DNA from: FEN-1099 sp964511015
Lineage (GTDB): Bacteria > Lernaellota > Lernaellaia > Lernaellales > Lernaellaceae
Reading direction: 5' to 3'
DNA: 64,000 nucleotides
Assembly: GCA_964511015.1 (NCBI GenBank)
Contig: CAZEDX010000006.1
Location: 26,880 to 90,879 of the forward strand
Under the pieces are notes generated by a model. That model made no database searches and was not told the DNA's origin. It saw only the letters and a program-made list of their open reading frames with translations. A program made the position numbers and the translations under genes. This document shows positions 25,321 to 33,900 of this stretch, piece after piece. Numbering within the stretch: the first letter of the stretch is position 1; each line of letters begins with the position of its first letter.

Positions 25321-25530
25321 GAAGTTCGCTGAGGGGTGTGCGGGGTTCGGCCCCGTGGACAGACCGGGAGGCCGGCGAATGCGCCTTATCCCCCCAAGCA
25401 CCGGACCGCATTTGAACGCCTCCCCGGCGTTCGCACCCAGCCCGAATTTGCGCCGGTCGCCTGGTCGTGAGGCCCTTCAGTGACTGCGTGTCGGGGCGTG
25501 GATTTTGCCTGACCACGCCCCGGCAGTTTA
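25321..25530 (+). ncRNA. Structured RNA, 6S-like or novel
   Basis: No protein frame fits. A closing stem pairs 25327-25336 (CGCTGAGGGG) with 25473-25482 (CCCTTCAGTG), all ten positions including two G-U. An upper stem pairs 25362-25377 with 25451-25466, 15 of 16 positions. A small hairpin (CGGGG-TTCGG-CCCCG, 25341-25355) projects from the 5' side between them. The apical part has AATGCG/CGCATT (25378/25407) and GAACGCC/GGCGTTC (25414/25426). It ends in a strong terminator. A long rod with an asymmetric bubble is the general plan of 6S RNA, but known 6S sequence marks are not evident, nor are those of RNase P, SRP RNA or tmRNA. Confidence 0.55.
25491..25529 (+). terminator. Intrinsic terminator of the structured RNA
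   Basis: CGGGGCGTGG at 25492-25501 pairs perfectly with CCACGCCCCG at 25513-25522. Flanking CTGC/GCAG extends the stem across a bulge. A short T-tract (TTTATCT) follows on the plus strand only. Confidence 0.75.
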
Positions 25531-25571
25531 TCTAGGCCTAGCAAGCTGCTCACCAAGCTATTCAATTCCGT

Positions 25572-27389
25572 CTAGTCATTCAAGTAGCCAAGAGCCCGGA
25601 GTCGACTGCGGGTTTCCGGATCCAGCGAGCGGGCCTCGACGTTGCGCCCCGCCCGGAAGGCGTTGTCGTCATAGGTGGGGATCTTGGTGATCGGTCGGGC
25701 GGCCAGTCGCTTCGGATCGATCATCATCGTCAACACGCGGCCATCCATGTCGGCGCCTACGGGGCGGCCGCGCAAATAAAGCAATGTCGGAACGATATCC
25801 GCCAGAGCGGCGCCGGCGATCACCCGATTGGCGGCGATGCCCGGGCCGGAGGCGATGATGATGCCCGGATCGTCGGGTCGGTGATCATTGCCGAGGTGAC
25901 GGAAATACAGGGCCCGCTGGTCCTCGGGGCCGTCAAAGCGGCGGGCCAATGAAAGCGCGGCCGGCGAAACGCGCAACCAAATATTAGGTCCTTGTTGCGA
26001 AACGGTGAAAGCTTTCACCCACATTCCATTCCATGTTTCGGTGACCGATTTTAGATGACGGTACAGATCCGCAGTGGCGGCTTCGTCCGGCCGTGGAGCC
26101 CGGAAACATATGTTTCGGGTAGTTACCGTAAAATGGAAGATCGGCACCAGCGAATCCGCCGAGCCGAATAACGGTGATCCCCACTGCTCGGGCGACCACG
26201 AGACAATAAAATCCCTGCCGTGCCAAGTCCAATTCATGCTGCCTTTCCGGTTTTTTGGCAGCCTGGGCAATCCGCAATCTCGCAGCACGGCTTCGCTCAG
26301 TTCGACTTCGACCAACGGCGGTTCGGAATGAAAACCGTGATCCGAAACGACGAATATGTAGTCTCTTGCGTAGTCTTGCCGTAGCACCGCGAACAGCCGA
26401 TCCAAGCGTTCGAACAACCGGACCAATTCGTCGACTTGATCATCGTGGGCGTGATTCAAGCCCCGATCGAGCACACGCAGTCTACGGTAGCCGGGCGCAT
26501 ACCGCTGTATAAAAAACGGCAGGCAAACGTGTTGCAGCGAATCGGTGCGCCGGATGATGCTCGCCGATACTCTGCGGTCGGTCTTTTTCAGTACATTGGT
26601 GGCGACGCCGAGCGGATCCTGCCAGCGCCAAGACGAGAACGGGTTGCTGAACAGGGATCGTGGGTGTCGGATACGTGGGCGGCCTTGATACAGAATGGCT
26701 TCGGGATACTCATTTCCCCGAGGTGTAAAGAAGTAGTCCACGATTGCCAGATCGCGGCCGTTGGCCGCGGCGAATAGATCCCACAGGCGTTTGGCGAGCA
26801 CGGCCGGCGATTGGTTGGCCCACAGCGCTTCTCCATCCAGCGTAATCAACGTTTTGGCTACGTGTTTGCCGGTGGCGATGGTGGTCCACGAAATGGGGGA
26901 ATTGGCGTAGTCGGACGCCAACGACCCGTAGCTCGACTTTTGCAGCAACGCCGCCAGGTTCGGCATAAGGTTCGCCGCCAACAGTGGCCGCAAAACCTTC
27001 CATGACACGCCGTCGAGGCCGAGAAGGACAATGCGGGCGGTCTCGGATTGTCCCTGGCCATAGCCGCGCGGCGGCGTTGCCGGCGGCGGGCTGTTGGAGA
27101 CGCGGTCATTTTCGATGCGCTTCCAGGCGTCCAGTTCCACGACTCTGGTCCGCTCGGGCAGGGGAGTAATTTTCTGCTTGCCCCAACCGTCCCCAATTGC
27201 GGCGACCAACGCCGGAAAACCTCGGAGGGGAACAGTCTCGCAGGTGGAATTCGCGGCATGATAAACGAGCGCACCGACCGCGACTAGAAAGACGCCGATC
27301 AACACGGTCTGGCGGCGGAGCTGCAATTTTCGCCGGCGCCCCCCGCCGACAATTTTTTTCTCGCGACTAGCTGCCTCCAAAAAAGGCAC
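25572..27389 (-). CDS. Membrane-anchored alkaline-phosphatase-superfamily phosphodiesterase
   Basis: 605 residues. One N-terminal membrane segment (about 27-45), then a type I phosphodiesterase/nucleotide pyrophosphatase fold. Features in order: LLGLDGVSWKVLRPLL (first metal Asp), NLMPNLAALLQKSSYGSL, the nucleophile region SPISWTTIATGKH, VVSDHGFHS (metal Asp-His) and DIVPTLLYLRGRPVGADMDGRVL. The C-terminus LRALGYLND is shared in style with the enzymes at 38249 and 44012. The start is uncertain: GTG at 27389 or TTG at 27380, the latter with GGAG at good spacing. It faces outward and probably acts on phosphodiester or sulfate groups of envelope material; the substrate is unknown. Confidence 0.82.
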   Translation of the reverse strand: MPFLEAASREKKIVGGGRRRKLQLRRQTVLIGVFLVAVGALVYHAANSTCETVPLRGFPALVAAIGDGWGKQKITPLPERTRVVELDAWKRIENDRVSNSPPPATPPRGYGQGQSETARIVLLGLDGVSWKVLRPLLAANLMPNLAALLQKSSYGSLASDYANSPISWTTIATGKHVAKTLITLDGEALWANQSPAVLAKRLWDLFAAANGRDLAIVDYFFTPRGNEYPEAILYQGRPRIRHPRSLFSNPFSSWRWQDPLGVATNVLKKTDRRVSASIIRRTDSLQHVCLPFFIQRYAPGYRRLRVLDRGLNHAHDDQVDELVRLFERLDRLFAVLRQDYARDYIFVVSDHGFHSEPPLVEVELSEAVLRDCGLPRLPKNRKGSMNWTWHGRDFIVSWSPEQWGSPLFGSADSLVPIFHFTVTTRNICFRAPRPDEAATADLYRHLKSVTETWNGMWVKAFTVSQQGPNIWLRVSPAALSLARRFDGPEDQRALYFRHLGNDHRPDDPGIIIASGPGIAANRVIAGAALADIVPTLLYLRGRPVGADMDGRVLTMMIDPKRLAARPITKIPTYDDNAFRAGRNVEARSLDPETRSRLRALGYLND

Positions 27390-27535
27390 TCCGGTTGACG
27401 GCCGTGCCTCCCCACTCGCCGGTATTTAGCACATATCCTCCTGGGTCCACCAAGAAGGTGGCGGATCGTGTCACGGGCACAATTGCCGCATCGCTTCTTG
27501 TTTGCCCCCGGCATCGCGCCTACACTTGGCCGACA

Positions 27536-28522
27536 ATGGACGATGAACTCCACCAGTTTTTTGCTTTCATGAGCTTGCGCGAATGGATCGCACTGGGCGT
27601 TGTGTTGCTTGGATCACTCGCCTTGTGGCTGGCCGAGTTGTTTTTCTGGTCGCGATGGTTGTGGTTGTGGGTGCTTCGCCGCTGGTATCGGGCCGCCGGT
27701 CCGAAGCCTCGGATTGCGTGGCGATGGTGGTTCGTTCACCTGCTCGCCGTGTTCTATCTCGCCGCCTTCTGTTACGCCCGTTTCATCGAACCCAACGCTT
27801 TGGTATCGCGGCGGCTGGTCATCGAAACCGACAAAATCCCCGCCGGTATGACATTGCGGCTGGTGCAGGTGAGTGACCTTCATTCGCAAGCCTCGAGCGC
27901 AATGCGGCTGGTGCGCGCGGCGGAGGAGATTGCCGCCCTGCGGCCCGATTTGGTGCTGCTCACCGGTGACTACCTGTGTGACTACCACATACCCTCGATC
28001 GAGGCGCTGTTGGGTTTCGCGTTCCGGTTGCCCAACGTGCCGGCGATTGCGGTGCCGGGCAACTATGGCGGCTTTTACCCGGCGGATCCATTTCTCGATC
28101 AGCTCGGTATTGAGGTGCTACACACCGAGTGGCGTGAGGTGACGATCCGCGGCGTGACGTTCGAGATCCTCGGCTTGAGCCCGATTCGCCGCCTGCCGGT
28201 GGTGCCGCCACCACGCCATCCTGAGCGTTTCGGTATCGTGCTTGAACATTTCCCGGCCCTGTTGGAGCCCACTGCGAGAGCGGGGTGGGATCTGTTTCTC
28301 GCCGGTCACACCCACGCCGGCCAGGTGCGGTTGCCGTTCTATGGCGCGGTGGTCACACTCGACCCGAGCGGCAAGGAGTATGAGTACGGCGCCTATCGCC
28401 TAGGCCGCACGATCGGCTATGTCAACGCCGGTCTGGGCATGGAATGCCGTGGTTGGCCACAGGTGCGCTTCCTGGCCCCGCCCGAAGTACTGTTGATCGA
28501 ATTACGCGGCACCAGGAAATAG
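27536..28522 (+). CDS. Membrane-bound metallophosphoesterase (YkuE-like)
   Basis: 328 residues. Two or three N-terminal membrane segments (about 15-35 and 65-85), then a calcineurin-like domain: VQVSDLHS (Asp-x-His), LTGDYLCD (Gly-Asp), VPGNYGGFYP where Gly-Asn-His is expected, and LAGHTHAGQVRLP (Gly-His-Thr-His). The missing histidine of the GNH motif is notable, since it normally assists leaving-group protonation. Relatives act on lipid-linked phosphates. The ATG at 27536 has no good ribosome site; it is divergent from the phosphodiesterase gene with an overlap-free 147-base spacer. Confidence 0.82.
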   Translation: MDDELHQFFAFMSLREWIALGVVLLGSLALWLAELFFWSRWLWLWVLRRWYRAAGPKPRIAWRWWFVHLLAVFYLAAFCYARFIEPNALVSRRLVIETDKIPAGMTLRLVQVSDLHSQASSAMRLVRAAEEIAALRPDLVLLTGDYLCDYHIPSIEALLGFAFRLPNVPAIAVPGNYGGFYPADPFLDQLGIEVLHTEWREVTIRGVTFEILGLSPIRRLPVVPPPRHPERFGIVLEHFPALLEPTARAGWDLFLAGHTHAGQVRLPFYGAVVTLDPSGKEYEYGAYRLGRTIGYVNAGLGMECRGWPQVRFLAPPEVLLIELRGTRK

Positions 28523-28613
28523 CCTCCCGCCCCGTCTGGCGGTTCGTCCCGGCGCTGGACCCCAACGGCCCGGCGCGTTACACTCCGGCCGCGATCGAGC
28601 AAGGAGAACACGG

Positions 28614-29966
28614 ATGAAATTGACGCTGGTTGGCGGTGGCGGCATTCGCACGCCGCTGTTTGTACGGAGCCTGCTGCGGCGGGTGTCGCGCGGCTCGCAA
28701 ATCAAAACGTTAGCGTTGACCGACATCCGGCCGGAACGGCTGGCGGTGATGGGCCGACTCGCACAACGGTTGGTGGAGCAGGCCGGGTTGAAGCTGGCGA
28801 TCGAAGTCGAGCCCGAGCTCGACCGCGCTTTGGCCGGCGCGCGCGCGGTGGTGACAACGATCCGCCCGGGCTTCGAGCAGGGCCGCATGACTGACGAGTT
28901 GATTTGCCGCGACGCCGGCATTCTCGGCCAGGAGACGGTGGGCGCCGGCGGTTTCGCTATGGCCGCCCGTTCGATTCCGGACTTATTGCACATTTGCGCG
29001 CGCGTGCGCGCGGTAGCGCCGGGTGCCCCGATTCTGAACTTCACCAATCCGTCGGGCATGGTCACGCAGGCGTTGCACGATGCGGGCTATCAAGAAGTGA
29101 TCGGCATCTGCGACAGCGCCGACAACATGAAGGAATACATCGCCAAACAGTTCGACATTGCGCCGGCGCGCATCCGGTTGCGGGTATTCGGGCTCAATCA
29201 TCTGTCGGCGACGATGCAGGTCTGGATCGACGACGAGGAGGTGACGCAGAAGCTGATGAACGACGATGCCTTCATCGATCGCTGGTTCGGCATCTTCGGC
29301 CGGCAGTTGGTCCGCGAGTTCGGCGCGTTCCCCAACGAGTACCTTTTCTATTACCTGTTGCCGGAGAAGGCCGTGCCCGCCGTGTTGGCCGAAGCTGAAA
29401 CCCGCGGGCAGAAAGTAGTGCGACTGACCGACCGTTTCTTCGGTCGTGCCTTTGAGCACGGCGCCCTCGACGACCCCGACGCATTATTGGCGTTTCATTC
29501 TGCGTGTCTGGCCGAACGCGACGCGACCTACATGGAATACGCCTGGAAAGAAACCGACGCCGGCCAACGGCCCGACCATCATCTAGCTGAAGGCGAGGGA
29601 TACGCCGGCGTCGCACTCGATGTGCTCGAAGCGGCCAGCGGTGGCGGCGGGGAGATTGCGCTGTCGGTGCCCAACCGTGGCGCCGTGCCGTGGCTGGCGC
29701 AGCACGACGTGGTCGAGATCACCTGCCGGGTCGAAACAACCGGCGTGCGCCCGATCGCGCCGCCGTTCGTGCCGCCGCGGTTGGAACAGTTGGTGCGCCA
29801 GGTGAAGATCTTCGAAACGCTGACCGTGCTGTCGGTGTTGCACCGCCGCAAGGAAACTGCGGTCTGGGCGCTGACCGCGCATCCGTTGGTCGGCCGGTCG
29901 GCCGTGGCCAAGAAGTTGCTGCGTCGCTTCGTGGCCGCGCACGCGGCATTCGGTGGCTGGCGATGA
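28614..29966 (+). CDS. GH4 family glycosidase (6-phospho-beta-glucosidase-like)
   Basis: 450 residues. N-terminal Rossmann NAD site (KLTLVGGGGIRTPLF), VVTTIRPGFEQGRMTDE and GAGGFAMAARSIP. NFTNPSGMVTQAL is followed by the metal ligands Cys in GICDSADN and His in FGLNHLSA, all in GH4 order. GH4 enzymes need NAD and a divalent metal and cleave phosphorylated disaccharides by an oxidation-elimination route. AAGGAG upstream of the ATG at 28614 supports the start. The stop overlaps the start of a sugar kinase gene, suggesting a joint sugar pathway. Confidence 0.9.
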   Translation: MKLTLVGGGGIRTPLFVRSLLRRVSRGSQIKTLALTDIRPERLAVMGRLAQRLVEQAGLKLAIEVEPELDRALAGARAVVTTIRPGFEQGRMTDELICRDAGILGQETVGAGGFAMAARSIPDLLHICARVRAVAPGAPILNFTNPSGMVTQALHDAGYQEVIGICDSADNMKEYIAKQFDIAPARIRLRVFGLNHLSATMQVWIDDEEVTQKLMNDDAFIDRWFGIFGRQLVREFGAFPNEYLFYYLLPEKAVPAVLAEAETRGQKVVRLTDRFFGRAFEHGALDDPDALLAFHSACLAERDATYMEYAWKETDAGQRPDHHLAEGEGYAGVALDVLEAASGGGGEIALSVPNRGAVPWLAQHDVVEITCRVETTGVRPIAPPFVPPRLEQLVRQVKIFETLTVLSVLHRRKETAVWALTAHPLVGRSAVAKKLLRRFVAAHAAFGGWR

Positions 29967-30922
29967 CCGACGTCTTCATGCCCGGCACCGGCCGGCCGTA
30001 TCTGGATGTCATCTTCTCCGGTCTGGCGCGTGTGCCCGAACCCGGCGGGGAAGAGTTTGGGCAGGACTTGGCCTTCGTGCCTGGCGGTTTCTTGAGTGCG
30101 GCTTTCGTCATGCACCGCCTCGGGCTCGAGGTAGTAACCGAAATGACACTGGGTCGCGACCTGGGCAGCCGCTTTCTGCTTGAGAGCATGGAGGAGGTCG
30201 GCCTGTCTCGCGCGGCGGTGAAACTCGATGACGACATGCGCGCGCATGTGACGGTCGCATTTCACAACGGCACGGACCGCAGTTTCCTGTCCTACGAACC
30301 GCCCAATTATCCGGCGCCCGACCCGGCATGGGTCTCGCGCCTGCGGCCGCGGGCGGTATTCTTCGCCGGGTTGAAGATGCGTCCGGCCGATCCGACGTTT
30401 GAGATCGTGCGCACGGCGAAGGAGGTCGGTGCGTTGCGGCTGGCAGATATCTCCGAACAGCCGTTTACGCTGCAAGACGAGCCGTTGCGCAACATGATCG
30501 CGGCGCTGGATCTGTTCATGTGCAACGAACGTGAAGCAAGCAAACTCACCGGACTGGCTGATCCGTTGGCGGCGCAACAAGTGCTGGCGGCGATCGTGCC
30601 GGTGGTGGTGATGAAACGCGGCGGGCAGGGCGCGCGAGGGATCTGGGCGCATGGTGTCGCGGAACTGCCGGCAATTCCCACCACGGTAGTCGATACCACC
30701 GGCTGCGGCGACAGCTTCAACGGCGGTTTCATTCACGCGCTATTGCAAGGCGCGGCGCTGGAGGAATGCCTGGCCTGGGGCAACGCCGCCGGTTCGCTGG
30801 CCGCCGCGGCACACGGGGGAACCTCGGCGCCGATCACCCGCGAAACGCTGCAGGAATTGGTGGATTGTCACTACGCCGGCCGGCTTATGCCTGATCCATT
30901 GCGACGTTTTTCCCTCGATTGA
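29963..30922 (+). CDS. PfkB/ribokinase family sugar kinase
   Basis: 319 residues. The ribokinase fold is shown by FVPGGFLSAAFVMHRLGLEV (substrate-side Gly-Gly), LFMCNEREASKLTG, VVMKRGGQGARGIW and the C-terminal signature DTTGCGDSFNGGFIHALLQG with the catalytic Asp. The usual DTTGAGD has Cys in place of Ala here. The ATG at 29963 overlaps the glycosidase stop (ATGA), so expression is coupled. The kinase could phosphorylate the sugar released by the GH4 enzyme or make its phospho-glycoside substrate; the order is not decidable from sequence. Confidence 0.88.
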   Translation: MTDVFMPGTGRPYLDVIFSGLARVPEPGGEEFGQDLAFVPGGFLSAAFVMHRLGLEVVTEMTLGRDLGSRFLLESMEEVGLSRAAVKLDDDMRAHVTVAFHNGTDRSFLSYEPPNYPAPDPAWVSRLRPRAVFFAGLKMRPADPTFEIVRTAKEVGALRLADISEQPFTLQDEPLRNMIAALDLFMCNEREASKLTGLADPLAAQQVLAAIVPVVVMKRGGQGARGIWAHGVAELPAIPTTVVDTTGCGDSFNGGFIHALLQGAALEECLAWGNAAGSLAAAAHGGTSAPITRETLQELVDCHYAGRLMPDPLRRFSLD

Positions 30923-30929
30923 CATTCCG

Positions 30930-33900
30930 CTATTGGCGGTCGAGCACTTCCCGCACCTTGCGCAAAAGGACCTCGATGGTGAACGGCTTGTGGATGAAAT
31001 CGGTGCCTTTGTCCAGCACGCCGTGGTGGGCCACCACGTCCTCGGTGTACCCGGACATGTAAATGACCCGAAGGCCGGGTCGTAGCGGCTTGAGCTTGGC
31101 GTAGAGCGCATGGCCGTTCATGCCCCGCAGCACCACGTCGGTCAGCATCAGGTCGATAACCTCGTGTTGGTCGGCGCATAGCAGCAGCGCGGAGCCGCCG
31201 CCGTCGGCCGCCAGCACGCGATAGCCGTGGCGCTCGAGCGCCTTTTTGGCCAAGGTGCGCACCATTTCTTCGTCTTCGACCAGCAGGATCGTTTCGACAC
31301 CGCGCGGTGCATTGGTTTTTGTCGGCGCGGCGGCGAATTCGATGTCCCCAGCGACTCGCGGCATATACACGGAGAAAGTGGTGCCGACGCCCAACTTGGA
31401 ATCCACGTTGATGAAGCCGTGGTTCTGCCGGACGCTGCCGTAGACCATGGACAAGCCAAGGCCCGTGCCTTTGCCTTTCTCCTTGGTGGTGAAGAACGGC
31501 TCGAACAAGTGTTTGAGTGCGTGTTCCTCGATGCCGTGGCCGGTGTCGGTGACCGTGAGACGCACATACGGCCTCGGGGTGGCGTCGGGGGTCTTTCGCA
31601 CAAAGTCTTCGCCCACAACCACATTGGACGTTTCGACGGTCAGGAGGCCGCCATCGGGCATGGCGTCGCGCGCGTTGACCACGAGGTTGACGAGAATCTG
31701 CTCCATCTGTCCCGGGTCCACGCGCACCCGCCCGATCGCCGGATCCGGCTTGAACACGTAGTCGATGTCTTCACCGACCAGCCGTTTCAACATGGCGCTG
31801 GCATCGTACACCAGGGCGTTGAGGTCAATGATCCGCGGGTCGATGATCTGTTTGCGCGAAAAAGCCAGCAATTGAGCGGTGAGCGACGAAGCCCGTTCGG
31901 CGGCTTTCTTGATCTCGCGCAGATCCTGAAACGACGGGTCAAGCGGATTAAGGCCTTGCAGCAACATCTCGGCGTAACCGATGATGCCGGTCAGAATGTT
32001 GTTGAAGTCGTGGGCGACGCCGCCGGCCAAGCGGCCGATGGCCTCCATTTTCTGTGACTGACGCAGTTGGTCTTCCAGTTTCAGCCGTTCTTCTTCCGCG
32101 CGTTTGCGTTCGGTCACATCGTGCGTCACGCCGATCATGCCGATGGCATTTCCTTGGTTGTCGCGGAGGAAGGAGATGTCATTTTCGGTCCAAATGATCG
32201 AGCCGTCTTTGCAGCGAAGCTCCCAATCGATAGTCATTACACGAGTCGGATCGGCTTCGCCGGAAGCCTCGAGGGCCATTTCCTCGGCGAACCTTTTGAT
32301 GGTTCGTTCATAGGAATCAGGGGTAAGCGCTTCCATGGGCGACTGCGCCATCGCTTCCTCGACGGTGAACCCACGTACCCGGGTGACCGACGGGCTAATG
32401 AACGTGTAGCGCCAGTTCAGATCGACGGTCCAGATAATGTCGCCGACGTTTTCCGCAATGAGGCGGTAACGCGCTTCGCTTTCGCGCAGAGCCTGTTCCA
32501 CGCGCTTGCGCTCGGTGATGTCGCGTGCCGAGGCAATGACCGCTCGCACGCTGCCCTCCGGCGCAAACTCCGGTGTGAGCAACCAGTCGATCCACATCCC
32601 GTTGGGCAACTGGAGTTCCTGTCGGTCTGGTTTGCCGCTGCGGAATACCGAGTCAATTATATCCGCCCACAGGCGGCACAGGTCAGGAGGAAACCCCAAT
32701 TCTTCGTGTGTTTTGCCGATGAAGGCGGCAGGGGGAATGCCGACCGCCGCTTCGACCGCTGGGTTTACGTACAGATGCCGGTGCAGGCGGTCAAAGCGCA
32801 TGATGGTGTCGCTTGAGTATTCGGCCAACGCGCGAAACGTTTCTTCCCGCTCGGCCAATGTGTCTTCCATGCGGCGGCGTTCGGTGGTGTCGCGGCCGAC
32901 GCCGAGAATGCCGGTGGCCCGGCCGTTTTCGTCGCGCAACAGCACGAAAGTGTTGTCGCTCCAGAAGGTCGAGCCGTCCTTCTTGTAGAACTCCATCTCC
33001 ATGCTGATCGTCGGCCGATATGTCGGATCGGCCACCTTGGTCGGATCGAGGAGCTCAGCCAACACTGGCAGCGCCTTGGCCAACGAATTCGGCGTAAGAT
33101 GCTGGTCAAGCGTCATCGCGTTCAATTCGTCGATGGTATAACCGCGCGTCCGGTACACCGAGGGGCTGATGTAGACGGATTTCAGGTTCATGTCCATCAG
33201 CCAAACCGTTTCTTGCATGTTCTCGGTCATCACGCGATGGCGTTCCTCGCTCTTGCGCAATGCCTCTTCGGCCAGATGATGGGCGGTAATATCTTCCAAC
33301 GTTTCAACGGCGCCGTAGAGCTTGCCCGTGCCGTCACGAATGGCGGCGGCGGTGAAACGTAGCCAGGCGCCTTTACCCCCGCGCATGTGCGGGAAAAAAT
33401 CCGTCGCGTCGTACGCGTCCGGAACCAACGGCGACCGCTGATACTTGCCGGCATAGAAGGCTTCCACGTCTTCCGATTTTCCACTTAGAAGCAGATCGGC
33501 CAGGCACGGACGTTCAATCGGGTAAAAGGCCCGCCAGTGCTGGTTGGTGCCCAACACCTCTTCCTTTGAGACGCCGGAAATTTCCGCCAGCGCATGATTC
33601 CAGTAGATGACTTGGTGGTTCTGGTCGATCACGAAGGACGGAATCGGCGAACACTCCAAGATGCTGATCAGTCGTTGTTGTACCTCGCGCAATGCTGCTT
33701 CCGTAGCGCGCAGTTCCGTTACGTCGCGGAAAGAACCGATCAGGTAGGTTTTGCTCCCAATTTCGACCGGCGTGGCATTGACGTCGGCAGTAAATAGCGT
33801 GCCGTCTTTTCGCTTGACCACTAGGTTGGGCGCGGCGGTGATTTCCCGTCGCGCCATGCGATCGAATTGTTCGACAACGTGAGGCAGTTCCTCGGACGGG

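Noticed and set aside
25321..25530. TPP or cobalamin riboswitch, RNase P, SRP or tmRNA
   Set aside because: Their conserved sequence blocks are not present, and no gene lies downstream on the same strand for a riboswitch to control.
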